From positions 1 through 14,512 of the forward strand of contig CALYQE010000041.1 of the NCBI GenBank assembly GCA_945281075.1: DNA of 14,512 nt, written 5' to 3'. Below are positions 6,796 through 14,045 of the stretch, in pieces. Both the position numbers and the translations under genes were made by a program. Origin of the DNA: an uncultured Lactobacillus sp. Lineage in GTDB: Bacteria; Bacillota; Bacilli; Lactobacillales; Lactobacillaceae. Below the pieces are notes generated by a model that was given only the letters and a program-made list of their open reading frames with translations, was not told where the DNA came from and did no database searches. Every line of letters begins with the position of its first letter. Within the stretch, counting starts at the first letter, position 1.

Positions 6796-8607
6796 TTACT
6801 CAACGGTCACACTTTTGGCCAAGTTTCTTGGTTTATCAACATCCAGGCCCTTATTTTTGGAAGCATAGTAGGCTAGCAGCTGGGCGACGACTACACTTAT
6901 TAAAGGCGTCAGGTAATAATTAACTGTCGGCAAAATCACGTCATCATTCTCATGGGCAAGCTGCTCGCTGGCAATGGCAATGACATTGGCCCCTCTAGCC
7001 AGCACTTCCTGAATATTGCCACGTAACAAGTCAGCAGTCACTGGATCATTAACCAAGGCAATTACCGGTGTCTTTTGTTCAATTAAAGAAATGGTGCCGT
7101 GCTTTAGTTCGGCTGCAGCAAAGCCCTCCGTTTGAATATAAGATACCTCTTTTAGCTTAAGTGCTGCCTCTAAGGCAAGTGGATAATCAATCCCCCTGCC
7201 GATATAAAAGGCATTGCGCGAAGGAAGCAAATAGGTGTTGGCTACCTGTTCAATTTTTGCTTTAGCAGATATTATCTGTTCAATCCCCTCAGCAGCAATT
7301 GCTAATTCGTGACGTAAGTCAAAGTCGTGCGCCTCTTTGTGCTGCAGCTTCATGCCGACGGCCTTGGCCAAAACAGCTTCAACAGCAAGCTGGGCAGTAT
7401 AAGCCTTGGTGGAAGCAACGGCGATTTCTGGACCGGCTTCTAGGGCCATTGCATAGCTGGCCTCACGCGCTAGAGTAGAATTAGGGACATTAGTTAAAGT
7501 AAGGCTCGGAATTTTTCTTTTAATTGCTTCCTGCAAAACCACTCTTGAATCGGCAGTTTCGCCAGATTGTGACAGAAAAATAAACACGGGCTTTTGCGAG
7601 AGCATTGGAAAATGATAGCCGGCCTCTGAAGCAAAATCTACTTCGGTGGGAATCTGCGCAAAATGCTCGAATAGCAGCTTGCCAACTAATCCGGCATGGT
7701 AGCTCGTACCAGCGGCAAAAATATACAAATGATCGGCCTGAGCCAATACCGAAGTAATCTGCTGATCTACTTGTGGATTGCCATTTTCATCCAGGTAAAG
7801 CTGAGTTAAGCGCCGGAGAACATTGGGCTGCTCGCAGATCTCTTTAAGCATATAAAAGTCATAAGGGCCTTTAGAGACCTGACTAGGATCAATCTTTAAT
7901 TGATATGATTTAGGCGTTACCTTTTCACCAGTAAGTTTTTCAATGTGAATGTGATTTTTGGTAATGTCGCCAACTTCACCATCTTGCAAGTCAATGAATT
8001 CCTTGGTTTGATCTAAAACGGATAAGCTATCAGAAGCAACAAGATTGAAGCCTTTGCCCAGCCCCAACATAAGTGGGGATTTGTTTTTAGCAATAAAAAG
8101 ATGATCCGGTTTTAGATTATCAATGAGAATGATTGCATATGAACCACGCACTTCTGCCAGCGCGGCTTTCAATGCCGTAAAAGGATCAACCTGCTTTTTT
8201 TGCACAATTTGACTTACTAACTGAACCAAGATTTCCGTATCTGTATTGGACTGCAGCTCGACTCCTTTTAAGTATTTTTCCTTTAGTTCTTGATAGTTCT
8301 CAATTACACCATTATGAACCATATAAAAGCGCTTGATCTGATCAAACTGGGGATGTGCATTATTAACTGTCGGCTTACCGTGAGTGGCCCAGCGAGTGTG
8401 ACCAATTCCCACCAGTCCCTCTTCATCAGGGAGCATTTTTGCTTTTAAATTATTAATTCGCCCGACCGTTTTAGTCAGATATTGGTGCCCCTGCAGGTCG
8501 TTTAAATATATTCCGGCAGAGTCATAGCCTCGATACTCAAGGTTAGTTAAGCCATTTAAAACTATCTCCTTAGCCGATTTACCGATGACGCCAACAATTC
8601 CACACAT
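6796..8607 (-). CDS. glmS: Glutamine-fructose-6-phosphate aminotransferase (isomerizing)
   Basis: Makes glucosamine-6-phosphate from fructose-6-phosphate and glutamine, the entry step to UDP-GlcNAc and the cell wall, in the cytosol. The 603-aa length is normal for the family. The N-terminal glutaminase domain (1 to about 220) begins MCGIVGVIG, so Cys2 becomes the N-terminal nucleophile. It contains RGYDSAG (26-32), HTRWATHG (70-77), HNGVIENY (98-105) and NTDTE (121-125). Two SIS sugar-isomerase domains follow: the first with AAGTSYHAG (298-306) and SQSGETADS (346-354), then EVASTKAY-like and KLKEVSYIQTEG regions in the second. The C-terminus KPRNLAKSVTVE is the canonical end. AAAGGAG sits six to seven bases before the ATG. 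It has its own promoter and terminator, although its pathway partner glmM lies directly upstream. Confidence 0.97.
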   Translation of the reverse strand: MCGIVGVIGKSAKEIVLNGLTNLEYRGYDSAGIYLNDLQGHQYLTKTVGRINNLKAKMLPDEEGLVGIGHTRWATHGKPTVNNAHPQFDQIKRFYMVHNGVIENYQELKEKYLKGVELQSNTDTEILVQLVSQIVQKKQVDPFTALKAALAEVRGSYAIILIDNLKPDHLFIAKNKSPLMLGLGKGFNLVASDSLSVLDQTKEFIDLQDGEVGDITKNHIHIEKLTGEKVTPKSYQLKIDPSQVSKGPYDFYMLKEICEQPNVLRRLTQLYLDENGNPQVDQQITSVLAQADHLYIFAAGTSYHAGLVGKLLFEHFAQIPTEVDFASEAGYHFPMLSQKPVFIFLSQSGETADSRVVLQEAIKRKIPSLTLTNVPNSTLAREASYAMALEAGPEIAVASTKAYTAQLAVEAVLAKAVGMKLQHKEAHDFDLRHELAIAAEGIEQIISAKAKIEQVANTYLLPSRNAFYIGRGIDYPLALEAALKLKEVSYIQTEGFAAAELKHGTISLIEQKTPVIALVNDPVTADLLRGNIQEVLARGANVIAIASEQLAHENDDVILPTVNYYLTPLISVVVAQLLAYYASKNKGLDVDKPRNLAKSVTVE

Positions 8608-8628
8608 ATTTATCTCCTTTGGTCTATC

Positions 8629-8646
8629 CCAAATATCAAAATTTGG
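8629..8646. repeat. Inverted repeat in the glmS 5' leader
   Basis: CCAAAT-ATCAAA-ATTTGG is a perfect 6-6-6 inverted repeat in the predicted transcribed leader, 21 bases before the start codon and close upstream of the ribosome binding site. It could be an RNA hairpin or a protein operator. Confidence 0.45.
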
Positions 8647-8676
8647 ACTAATAATATTTTTTCATCAACAAAAGGA

Positions 8677-8705
8677 ATAATATTACTAATTATAAAATTG
8701 GTCAA
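8677..8705 (-). promoter_or_regulatory. Strong glmS promoter
   Basis: On the minus strand TTGACC (8700-8705) and TATTAT (8677-8682) are separated by exactly 17 bases, each 5/6 to consensus. Predicted start near 8670 gives a leader of about 60 nt. Confidence 0.75.
8691..8702 (+). repeat. Direct repeat 1, TATAAAATTGGT, overlapping the glmS -35
   Basis: Exact 12-bp match to the copy at 8715-8726. It covers part of the spacer and the proximal half of the -35 hexamer, so a bound protein would affect glmS initiation. Confidence 0.55.
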
Positions 8706-8714
8706 GCTATTTAA

Positions 8715-8726
8715 TATAAAATTGGT
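8715..8726 (+). repeat. Direct repeat 2, TATAAAATTGGT, upstream of the glmS -35
   Basis: Second exact copy, 24 bp from the first (start to start) and about ten bases upstream of the -35, the classical position for an activator or cooperative regulator site. Confidence 0.55.
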
Positions 8727-8743
8727 ATATTTAAAAACAAAAG

Positions 8744-8776
8744 AAAAGAAGCGGAAAATTTTTTTCCGCTTCTTTT
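8744..8776 (-). terminator. Terminator of the murB-cdaA-cdaR-glmM operon
   Basis: A perfect 15-bp stem pairs AAAAGAAGCGGAAAA with TTTTCCGCTTCTTTT around a three-base loop. The minus strand continues with GTTTTT. It lies 20 bases past the glmM stop and separates the operon from glmS. Confidence 0.92.
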
Positions 8777-8796
8777 AATTATTTCGGGGTTTTAAC

Positions 8797-10149
8797 TTAA
8801 ACACCCATCTCTTTTTCTACCACATCAGTAATTCGTTTAACATAAGCATCGGTTTGAGCTTGGGTCGGCCCTTCTGCCATTACCCGCAAAAGTGCTTGAG
8901 TTCCCGAAGGTCTAACTAAAACCCGACCGTCGCCGTTCATCTCATTTTCTACTTCTTTGATAACGTCAAGAATAGGTTGGTAATTTTTCCAGCCCATTTT
9001 ATCTTTGACCGGCACATTAACCAAACATTGTGGGTAATCTTTAAAGTCAACCAGCAATTCACTTAAGGTCTTGCCCGTTTTCTTCATCACGAGCATCAAC
9101 TGCAAGCCTGTCAGCATGCCATCACCAGTGTTATGATAATCACTCATGATCACATGACCGGACTGCTCTCCACCAAGATTATAGCCGTGGGCGCGCATTT
9201 CTTCTGACACGTAACGGTCACCAACTTGCGTTCTGATGTTTTTGATACCCTTTCTTTCCAAAGCCTTGGTAAAGCCCAAGTTGCTCATCACAGTAGTGAC
9301 AATCGTATCATTCTTCAAGCGTCCGCCTTCTTGCATGTATGATCCAAGGATATACATAATGTGGTCGCCATCAATTTCCTTACCATTTTCATCAACGGCA
9401 ATGCAGCGATCTGCATCGCCGTCAAAAGCAAGTCCTAATTGCGCTTTTTGTTTAACCACTTCTTCTTGCAGTTTCTTCGTGTGAGTTGCGCCCACATGGT
9501 CATTAATATTTAACCCATTAGGATGGGTAGCAATCGTCGTAAAGTCAACTCCACAGTCAGCGAATAAGCGTGAGATTAAGTTGCTGGCCGCTCCGTTAGC
9601 GCCATCAATTACCACTTTAATTCCGTCTAAATCCTCAGGAATCGTGTTTTCAATAAATTGCAGATATTTGGCACTGCCTTCGTGGAAGTCGGTCACTGAA
9701 CCTAACCCTTGTGCCGAAGGTCGTGGTAAGGTGTCTTCTTTTGCGTCAATCAGGTTTTCAATTTCGCCTTCCATTTCATCGGAAAGTTTTAAACCATCGC
9801 TACCAAAGAACTTAATTCCGTTGTCCTCAACTGGATTGTGTGATGCCGAAATTTGAATTCCAGCGTCTGCACCCTGAGCCCGAACTAGATAAGATAAGCC
9901 TGGTGTTGTGATGACGCCGACTTCCAGAACTTCAATCCCGACAGAAAGGAGTCCAGAAATTAACGCAAATTCAAGCATCTGACCAGATATTCTTGTGTCG
10001 CGCGATACTAAAACCTTAGCTTGCTCATTTTGCTTCTTATTTTTGGTTAAAATATAACCTCCATCACGACCAAGCTTAAAGGCCAATTCAGGTGATAATT
10101 CTTGATTAGCTATGCCTCTAACACCATCGGTGCCAAAATATTTTAACAT
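8797..10149 (-). CDS. glmM: Phosphoglucosamine mutase
   Basis: Interconverts glucosamine-6-phosphate and glucosamine-1-phosphate for UDP-GlcNAc synthesis. I start at the ATG at 10149 (450 aa, [12 protein letters not shown]), the normal family start and length. An upstream in-frame ATG at 10167 abuts the cdaR stop, but GGAAAGG at 10159-10165 lies after it and nine bases before the 10149 ATG. Four domains show the expected sites: phosphoserine loop ISASHNP (100-106, Ser103), metal loop DGDADR (243-248), sugar loop GGEQSGH (326-332) and phosphate loop RPSGTQ (413-418). The last is usually RPSGTEP, so Glu-Pro reads Gln-Ala here. The gene lies last in murB-cdaA-cdaR-glmM. In related Firmicutes GlmM binds and inhibits CdaA, linking wall precursor supply to c-di-AMP; the gene order fits that. 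Confidence 0.96.
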   Translation of the reverse strand: MLKYFGTDGVRGIANQELSPELAFKLGRDGGYILTKNKKQNEQAKVLVSRDTRISGQMLEFALISGLLSVGIEVLEVGVITTPGLSYLVRAQGADAGIQISASHNPVEDNGIKFFGSDGLKLSDEMEGEIENLIDAKEDTLPRPSAQGLGSVTDFHEGSAKYLQFIENTIPEDLDGIKVVIDGANGAASNLISRLFADCGVDFTTIATHPNGLNINDHVGATHTKKLQEEVVKQKAQLGLAFDGDADRCIAVDENGKEIDGDHIMYILGSYMQEGGRLKNDTIVTTVMSNLGFTKALERKGIKNIRTQVGDRYVSEEMRAHGYNLGGEQSGHVIMSDYHNTGDGMLTGLQLMLVMKKTGKTLSELLVDFKDYPQCLVNVPVKDKMGWKNYQPILDVIKEVENEMNGDGRVLVRPSGTQALLRVMAEGPTQAQTDAYVKRITDVVEKEMGV

Positions 10150-10167
10150 TAAAAACAACCTTTCCAT

Positions 10168-11133
10168 TTAATTTTTACTATTGGAACTTTCCACTCTAAT
10201 ATCAACATCAATTTGATTTGGCTCCGCCTTGACCACCCCGGCAGGTAATTTTAAAGTTACCGTTTTGGTTGTTGCTGCACCAATGTTACTTAGGTCGACC
10301 GGAACCAACAGGCTTTTTACTTTTTCTAAGTCTTTTTCCGTGCCATAAATATTAACATACTCGCTTTTTGCGGTTAGCGAATAAATCTTCCCTTTATTTT
10401 CATGTTCAGGCTTTAATTTGAGCCGAACCTTTTTCCTGGCCAGTGAAACTGGGACGGTAACCTTAGCCGTCGCAGGTTCAATGACCACATTCAGCTGCCG
10501 GCCCTGGTGATCCTGAGCGATTAAACTAACCTGCCGTTCGTAAGTATGCTCAATTTCATTAGGCAAAACCACCTTAGCAACAATTTGGTCAATCTGTTCA
10601 ACCTCGCTGCGAGCACCAGTAACCTCAACTTGTTGCGGATAAACACTAGGATGACCAATAACATAGCCGTGCGCTAATGCACTCTTATTATACTCTATTT
10701 GTATAGGCATAGTAGTTGATTTTCGCTTCTGGATATTCACCCGCACGGTTTTCGGATTAATTGAATAAGAAAGCTGTCTGCTGATGCCGTTAACATGAAC
10801 TTTGACCTCATGCTTGCCAATACTCTGCTTGGTTAAATCAATATAGGCCCGAAAATTCTGCGTATTAATGGTTGAGGTAACCAAAGCAGTTGATCCTTCC
10901 AAAGTAATGTTAACTTTTTCCGGGTAGCCAACAACATAATATTGATCCGTATCAACTGATACTTGAAGCGGCACACTAATCGTTTGCGTTTTATTAACGG
11001 TTTGCTTGGTGCGGTTTGATTGTCCTTGTGCCCAAAAACCGCCCTGAGTATCATTAACGTAAATAACCAGCAAAACCGCAATCAAAAGCGAGACCAACTT
11101 AATAAACCATGGTTTTCTCCAAAATTCTTTCAT
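10168..11133 (-). CDS. cdaR: YbbR-domain protein, CdaA regulator
   Basis: A 321-aa membrane-anchored protein. The cytosolic N-terminus (KEFWRKPW) precedes one TM helix at about 10-27 (FIKLVSLLIAVLLVIYV). The rest lies outside and consists of about three beta-rich YbbR repeats, roughly 52-135, 140-225 and 235-315. The repeats share features such as VPLQV, MPIQI and VPVSL strand starts and a recurring E/T-G-T/A-x-x-x-V turn (LEGSTALV, VTGARSEV, IYGTEKDL). CdaR homologues modulate the c-di-AMP cyclase CdaA. Its ATG overlaps the cdaA stop (ATGA), so the two are translationally coupled, consistent with a complex. The ribosome binding site is weak (GGGGT), which coupling would compensate. Confidence 0.92.
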   Translation of the reverse strand: MKEFWRKPWFIKLVSLLIAVLLVIYVNDTQGGFWAQGQSNRTKQTVNKTQTISVPLQVSVDTDQYYVVGYPEKVNITLEGSTALVTSTINTQNFRAYIDLTKQSIGKHEVKVHVNGISRQLSYSINPKTVRVNIQKRKSTTMPIQIEYNKSALAHGYVIGHPSVYPQQVEVTGARSEVEQIDQIVAKVVLPNEIEHTYERQVSLIAQDHQGRQLNVVIEPATAKVTVPVSLARKKVRLKLKPEHENKGKIYSLTAKSEYVNIYGTEKDLEKVKSLLVPVDLSNIGAATTKTVTLKLPAGVVKAEPNQIDVDIRVESSNSKN

Positions 11134-11975
11134 CGGTCAGCACCCCACTTCCAGATCTTTTGAATAATCTTTTGGTACCATTTATCATTTGGATTTTTCT
11201 TTGGCACTAAAGCTGCAGTCAGATATTTCATATAATCATCGCGTGACATGTCTAGTAAAAAGCGCCCATTGCGTGTAATTGTTACTCCACCGGTTTCTTC
11301 CGAAACGACAATAGTAATCGCATCTGTTACTTCAGAAATGCCCACAGCAGCCCGGTGCCTAGTACCCAATCGTTTTGGAATCATACTGTTATCTGACAAC
11401 GGCAAATAAGCCGCGGCCACAGCAATTTCACGATCTTGATTAATGATCACGGCGCCATCATGCAGGGGCGTGTTCGGGATAAAAATATTGATTAGTAGTT
11501 CACCGGTAACTTTAGCATTCAGAGGAATGCCTGTTTCAATATAGTCATCAAGTCCCGTTTCCTGCTGAATGGTAATTAATGCACCTATTCGCCTTTTGGA
11601 CATGTACTGAATTGCTTTATCCAGTTCCTTGACGAATTTAATTGATTCATCGCGCTCACTATCTTCACGTCCGCCAAAAATCGGCAAGCGGCCCAAATGT
11701 TCAAGCCCGCGCCTAATCTCAGGCTGAAAGATAATGATAATGCCCACAACTGCCCAGGAGACAATCTGGTCAATTATCCACGTGGTTGTGTGCAGCTGTA
11801 AAACGCCCGCAATAATCCGCACGATGAAAATAAGAACGATTCCCTTGGCCAGCTGAACGGCCTTGGTGCCCCTAATTAAAATGACTAAGTGGTAAACTAA
11901 AAACCAAATAATTAATACATCAAGGACAATGGAAAAATTGTTCCAGGTAAAAAGATTGTTTACGCTAGATTGCAT
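11130..11975 (-). CDS. cdaA: Diadenylate cyclase CdaA (membrane-bound c-di-AMP synthase)
   Basis: Condenses two ATP into cyclic di-AMP, the second messenger controlling potassium and osmolyte balance and wall homeostasis. The 281-aa length is normal. Three TM helices (about 15-34, 41-60, 68-83) are followed by the linker FQPEIRRGLEHLGR (83-96) and the DAC domain (about 100-255). DAC hallmarks are seen: HDGAVII with DGA at 173-175 for metal and nucleotide, and LGTRHRAA with RHR at 206-208. AYLPLS (189-194) and EETGG (226-230) also match the family. AAAGGAG lies five to six bases before the ATG. It is the second gene of murB-cdaA-cdaR-glmM, 15 bases after murB. Confidence 0.96.
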   Translation of the reverse strand: MQSSVNNLFTWNNFSIVLDVLIIWFLVYHLVILIRGTKAVQLAKGIVLIFIVRIIAGVLQLHTTTWIIDQIVSWAVVGIIIIFQPEIRRGLEHLGRLPIFGGREDSERDESIKFVKELDKAIQYMSKRRIGALITIQQETGLDDYIETGIPLNAKVTGELLINIFIPNTPLHDGAVIINQDREIAVAAAYLPLSDNSMIPKRLGTRHRAAVGISEVTDAITIVVSEETGGVTITRNGRFLLDMSRDDYMKYLTAALVPKKNPNDKWYQKIIQKIWKWGADR

Positions 11976-11990
11976 AGATACTCCTTTCTT

Positions 11991-12908
11991 TTACTGACCA
12001 GTGTTTGGTGACTCAGGTGATTTACCGATAATTCTGACTTCAGTTTGCAAGTCAATGCCAAATTGCTGTTTGATTTTTGCTTGAATCAGATGAATCAGTT
12101 TTAAATAATCCGTTGCGGTTGCTCCACCCTTATTGACAATAAAGCCGGCATGCTTGAGCGAACTCTGGGCACCCCCAACTTGCTTGCCTTGCAAACCGGC
12201 CTCAATAATCATTGGTCCAACATAATGCCCAACCGGTCGCTTAAAGACACTGCCACAAGAAGGATATTCCAGCGGCTGCTTATACTTACGCAATGCATTT
12301 AAGTAATTCATTACGGCCAGAATTTTATTTTTGTCACCGGCCTGCAAAATGAAAGTTGTACTGATGACCACATCGCCTGTCTCCTGAATTAATGAATGGC
12401 GATAGGCAAATTGCAGTTCATTCTGGCTATATTCTTTTATTTCACCTGAACGGGTTAAAACTTTAACGCTTTGAATCACCGTCGACGTTTCACCTCCGTA
12501 TGCTCCCGCATTCATGAAAACAGCGCCACCGACGCTACCAGGAATGCCGGCCGCAAATTCCATGCCCGTTAAACCATGACGCGCCGCCGTAAAAGCCGTA
12601 TCGACAATATGCGCTCCAGCTTCTGCCATTACGCAGTTGCCCTCGACTACAATCTGCTTCATTCTGGTTAAAATCAGAACTAGTCCGTCAATTCCGCCAT
12701 CGCGAATGATTAAGTTAGAGGCATTGCCAATAATTGTTAAGGGAATTTGTTTAAGGCGGGCTGTATCCACCAATTTTTTCAGTTCAGCTTGATTTTGGGG
12801 AAAAGCTAGATATTCTGCCGGTCCACCAGTTTTAGTATATGTATACTTGCTGAGCGGTACCTGCTCTTTGATCTCAATTCCCTCTTTGATTAAATCGACT
12901 AACTCCAA
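11991..12908 (-). CDS. murB: UDP-N-acetylenolpyruvoylglucosamine reductase, TTG start
   Basis: FAD- and NADPH-dependent enzyme that makes UDP-MurNAc, second step of peptidoglycan precursor synthesis. I start at TTG 12908 (305 aa, typical for the short type). AAAGGGAG at 12917-12924 stands eight bases before it, whereas the frame-extending ATG at 12971 has no ribosome binding site and adds an atypical 21-residue leader. In this numbering: KTGG (26-29), GNASNLIIRDGG (61-72, FAD pyrophosphate loop), GIPGSVGGA (121-129), the catalytic Arg in YRHS (Arg170), the proton donor Ser220 in GSVFKRP and Glu290 in QTEVRI. The glycine of the usual GNGSNLL motif is Ala. It leads the operon with cdaA, cdaR and glmM. 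No convincing promoter was found in the 98-bp gap to the divergent exonuclease gene. Confidence 0.94.
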   Translation of the reverse strand: MELVDLIKEGIEIKEQVPLSKYTYTKTGGPAEYLAFPQNQAELKKLVDTARLKQIPLTIIGNASNLIIRDGGIDGLVLILTRMKQIVVEGNCVMAEAGAHIVDTAFTAARHGLTGMEFAAGIPGSVGGAVFMNAGAYGGETSTVIQSVKVLTRSGEIKEYSQNELQFAYRHSLIQETGDVVISTTFILQAGDKNKILAVMNYLNALRKYKQPLEYPSCGSVFKRPVGHYVGPMIIEAGLQGKQVGGAQSSLKHAGFIVNKGGATATDYLKLIHLIQAKIKQQFGIDLQTEVRIIGKSPESPNTGQ

Positions 12909-12916
12909 AATTAAAA

Positions 12917-12924
12917 CTCCCTTT
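12917..12924 (-). promoter_or_regulatory. Ribosome binding site deciding the murB TTG start
   Basis: AAAGGGAG on the minus strand, eight bases before TTG 12908 and inside the longer open frame. It is the only strong site in the region. Confidence 0.75.
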
Positions 12925-12972
12925 ATTCTATCTTTTTCTATTTTACCCCATTCAGTAAATTGCTTCATCATA

Positions 12973-12981
12973 TGTTATACT
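12973..12981 (+). promoter_or_regulatory. Extended -10 promoter of the exonuclease gene
   Basis: TGTTATACT fits the TGnTATAAT extended -10 form with one mismatch; no -35 is needed and none is seen at 17 bases. Predicted start near 12988 gives a leader of about 20 nt. Confidence 0.5.
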
Positions 12982-13006
12982 AAAATTAATTTTTGAAGGA
13001 GAAAAA

Positions 13007-13540
13007 ATGAATTTTATTGCAATGGATTTCGAAACCGCTAATCGTCACCCCGAAAGTGCTTGTTCTCTAGCTCTGGTGATGGTACGCAATAACGAAATCG
13101 TCGATCGCTTTTACACCGTAATCAATCCCCAAATGCCTTTTGATGCCCGTAATATTCAGATCCATGACATCACTGCAGAAGATGTGAAAGACGCGCCCAC
13201 GATGGCTGAAGTTTGGCCCCATATCAAAAAACTATATCAACCCGGAATGCTGGTGTGCGCTCATAACGCCCGGTTTGATACAAATGTGCTTCGTCAGAGT
13301 TTAGCTCGTTATGATCTGCCCGAACCACATTATTTTGTCATTGATACTTTGCAAACTAGTCGCCTTTTTGAACCAGATTTGCCCAATCACAAACTTGATA
13401 CTGTTTCGGATGCCTTAAATGTTGAATTATGGCATCATCACAACGCCTTAAGCGACAGCGAAGCTTGTGCAGGCATCTTAATTGCCCAGCAGCGTGAATT
13501 TGGTGACGAGGCCATCAAAAATCTTGTCACGCAGGTTTAA
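13007..13540 (+). CDS. DEDDh-family 3'-5' exonuclease (DnaQ-like, stand-alone)
   Basis: A 177-aa RNase T/DnaQ-fold nuclease that would remove nucleotides from 3' ends with two metal ions. Catalytic residues are visible: Asp7 and Glu9 in AMDFETA (ExoI), Asp91 in AHNARFD (ExoII), and His145 with Asp150 in HNALSDSEA (ExoIII, H-x4-D), plus IQIHDIT (51-57) typical of the fold. It has no polymerase, helicase or BRCT extension. It is smaller than many DinG-fused or PolC-linked relatives. It could be a repair or RNA-processing nuclease; the substrate is not readable. AAGGAG lies five bases before the ATG. It is the only plus-strand gene in the right half of the window, sitting between murB and pta-tsaE, so it looks like an inserted single-gene unit. 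Confidence 0.88.
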   Translation: MNFIAMDFETANRHPESACSLALVMVRNNEIVDRFYTVINPQMPFDARNIQIHDITAEDVKDAPTMAEVWPHIKKLYQPGMLVCAHNARFDTNVLRQSLARYDLPEPHYFVIDTLQTSRLFEPDLPNHKLDTVSDALNVELWHHHNALSDSEACAGILIAQQREFGDEAIKNLVTQV

Positions 13541-13545
13541 CGAAA

Positions 13546-13577
13546 AAAAACAGGACTTACATTTAAGTCCTGTTTTT
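13546..13577. terminator. Shared convergent terminator overlapping the end of tsaE
   Basis: A perfect 14-bp stem pairs AAAAACAGGACTTA (13546-13559) with TAAGTCCTGTTTTT (13564-13577) around loop CATT. It is A-rich on one side and T-rich on the other, so it works in both directions. The right arm encodes the last codons and the stop of tsaE. Confidence 0.9.
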
Positions 13578-14045
13578 AATTTGTTTAGCGATATTATCAA
13601 CCCAAGCGTCATTTCGCTTGCCCTGCGGTCTAAATTCTACTGTTCTTTTGGTCGAATCCCAACTGTCATCAACTCGCCTAATCACTACCTGTAAATACTG
13701 ATCCGGCAGTTCACCTTTGATAACTTCCGGCCATTCAATAATTACTAAACCGGGTTCTGCTAAATAACTATTCAAATCAATCGAAGACAAGTCATCGTTT
13801 TCTAAGCGATAAAAGTCCATATGATAAAGCGGAACTTTGGCTTCTTGGTACTCGCGAACCAGTGTAAAAGTGGGACTTTTTACGGGCCGCTTTATTCCCA
13901 GAGCTTGGCCAATGCCTTGCGTTAAAGTCGTTTTCCCCGCTCCTAGGTCGCCGCTCAATAATAATAAATCATGCTCTTTGGCTGTCAAAGCAATCGCTGC
14001 ACCAAGTTCTTTCATCTCATTAGCGGAATTTATATTTAATTTCAT
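13563..14045 (-). CDS. tsaE: tRNA threonylcarbamoyladenosine synthesis ATPase TsaE
   Basis: P-loop ATPase that works with TsaB and TsaD to install t6A37 on ANN-decoding tRNAs. The start at ATG 14045 gives 160 aa, the usual size; the frame is open further upstream but that part overlaps pta. Walker A is GDLGAGKT (32-39). Other family marks are SPTF (57-60), LYHMDFYRL (73-81) and IIEWPE (102-107) with the conserved Glu-Trp. Its ATG overlaps the pta TGA (ATGA), and the nearest AAAGGA is about twelve bases away, so translation probably depends on ribosomes finishing pta. The C-terminal codons form one arm of the shared terminator. Confidence 0.95.
   Translation of the reverse strand: MKLNINSANEMKELGAAIALTAKEHDLLLLSGDLGAGKTTLTQGIGQALGIKRPVKSPTFTLVREYQEAKVPLYHMDFYRLENDDLSSIDLNSYLAEPGLVIIEWPEVIKGELPDQYLQVVIRRVDDSWDSTKRTVEFRPQGKRNDAWVDNIAKQIKNRT

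Larger units (their letters stand above)
8608..8743 (-). promoter_or_regulatory. glmS upstream region and leader, no ribozyme seen
   Basis: Between the glmM terminator and the glmS start there are only about 136 bases. The glmS ribozyme found in many Bacilli needs roughly that length with G-rich conserved core segments; this A+T-rich DNA shows none. Instead it carries a strong promoter, a direct repeat pair and a small hairpin, listed separately. Confidence 0.6.

Noticed and set aside
8608..8743. A glmS ribozyme upstream of glmS
   Set aside because: The space is A+T rich, lacks the G-rich conserved core segments, and is mostly occupied by a promoter and repeats. A divergent form would need a covariance-model search.
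9581..9856. 91-codon plus-strand frame inside glmM
   Set aside because: It is an antisense shadow of a strongly conserved gene.
12909..12971. A 21-residue N-terminal extension of MurB starting at ATG 12971
   Set aside because: No ribosome binding site precedes it, the residues are not MurB-like, and a strong site lies inside it ahead of TTG 12908.
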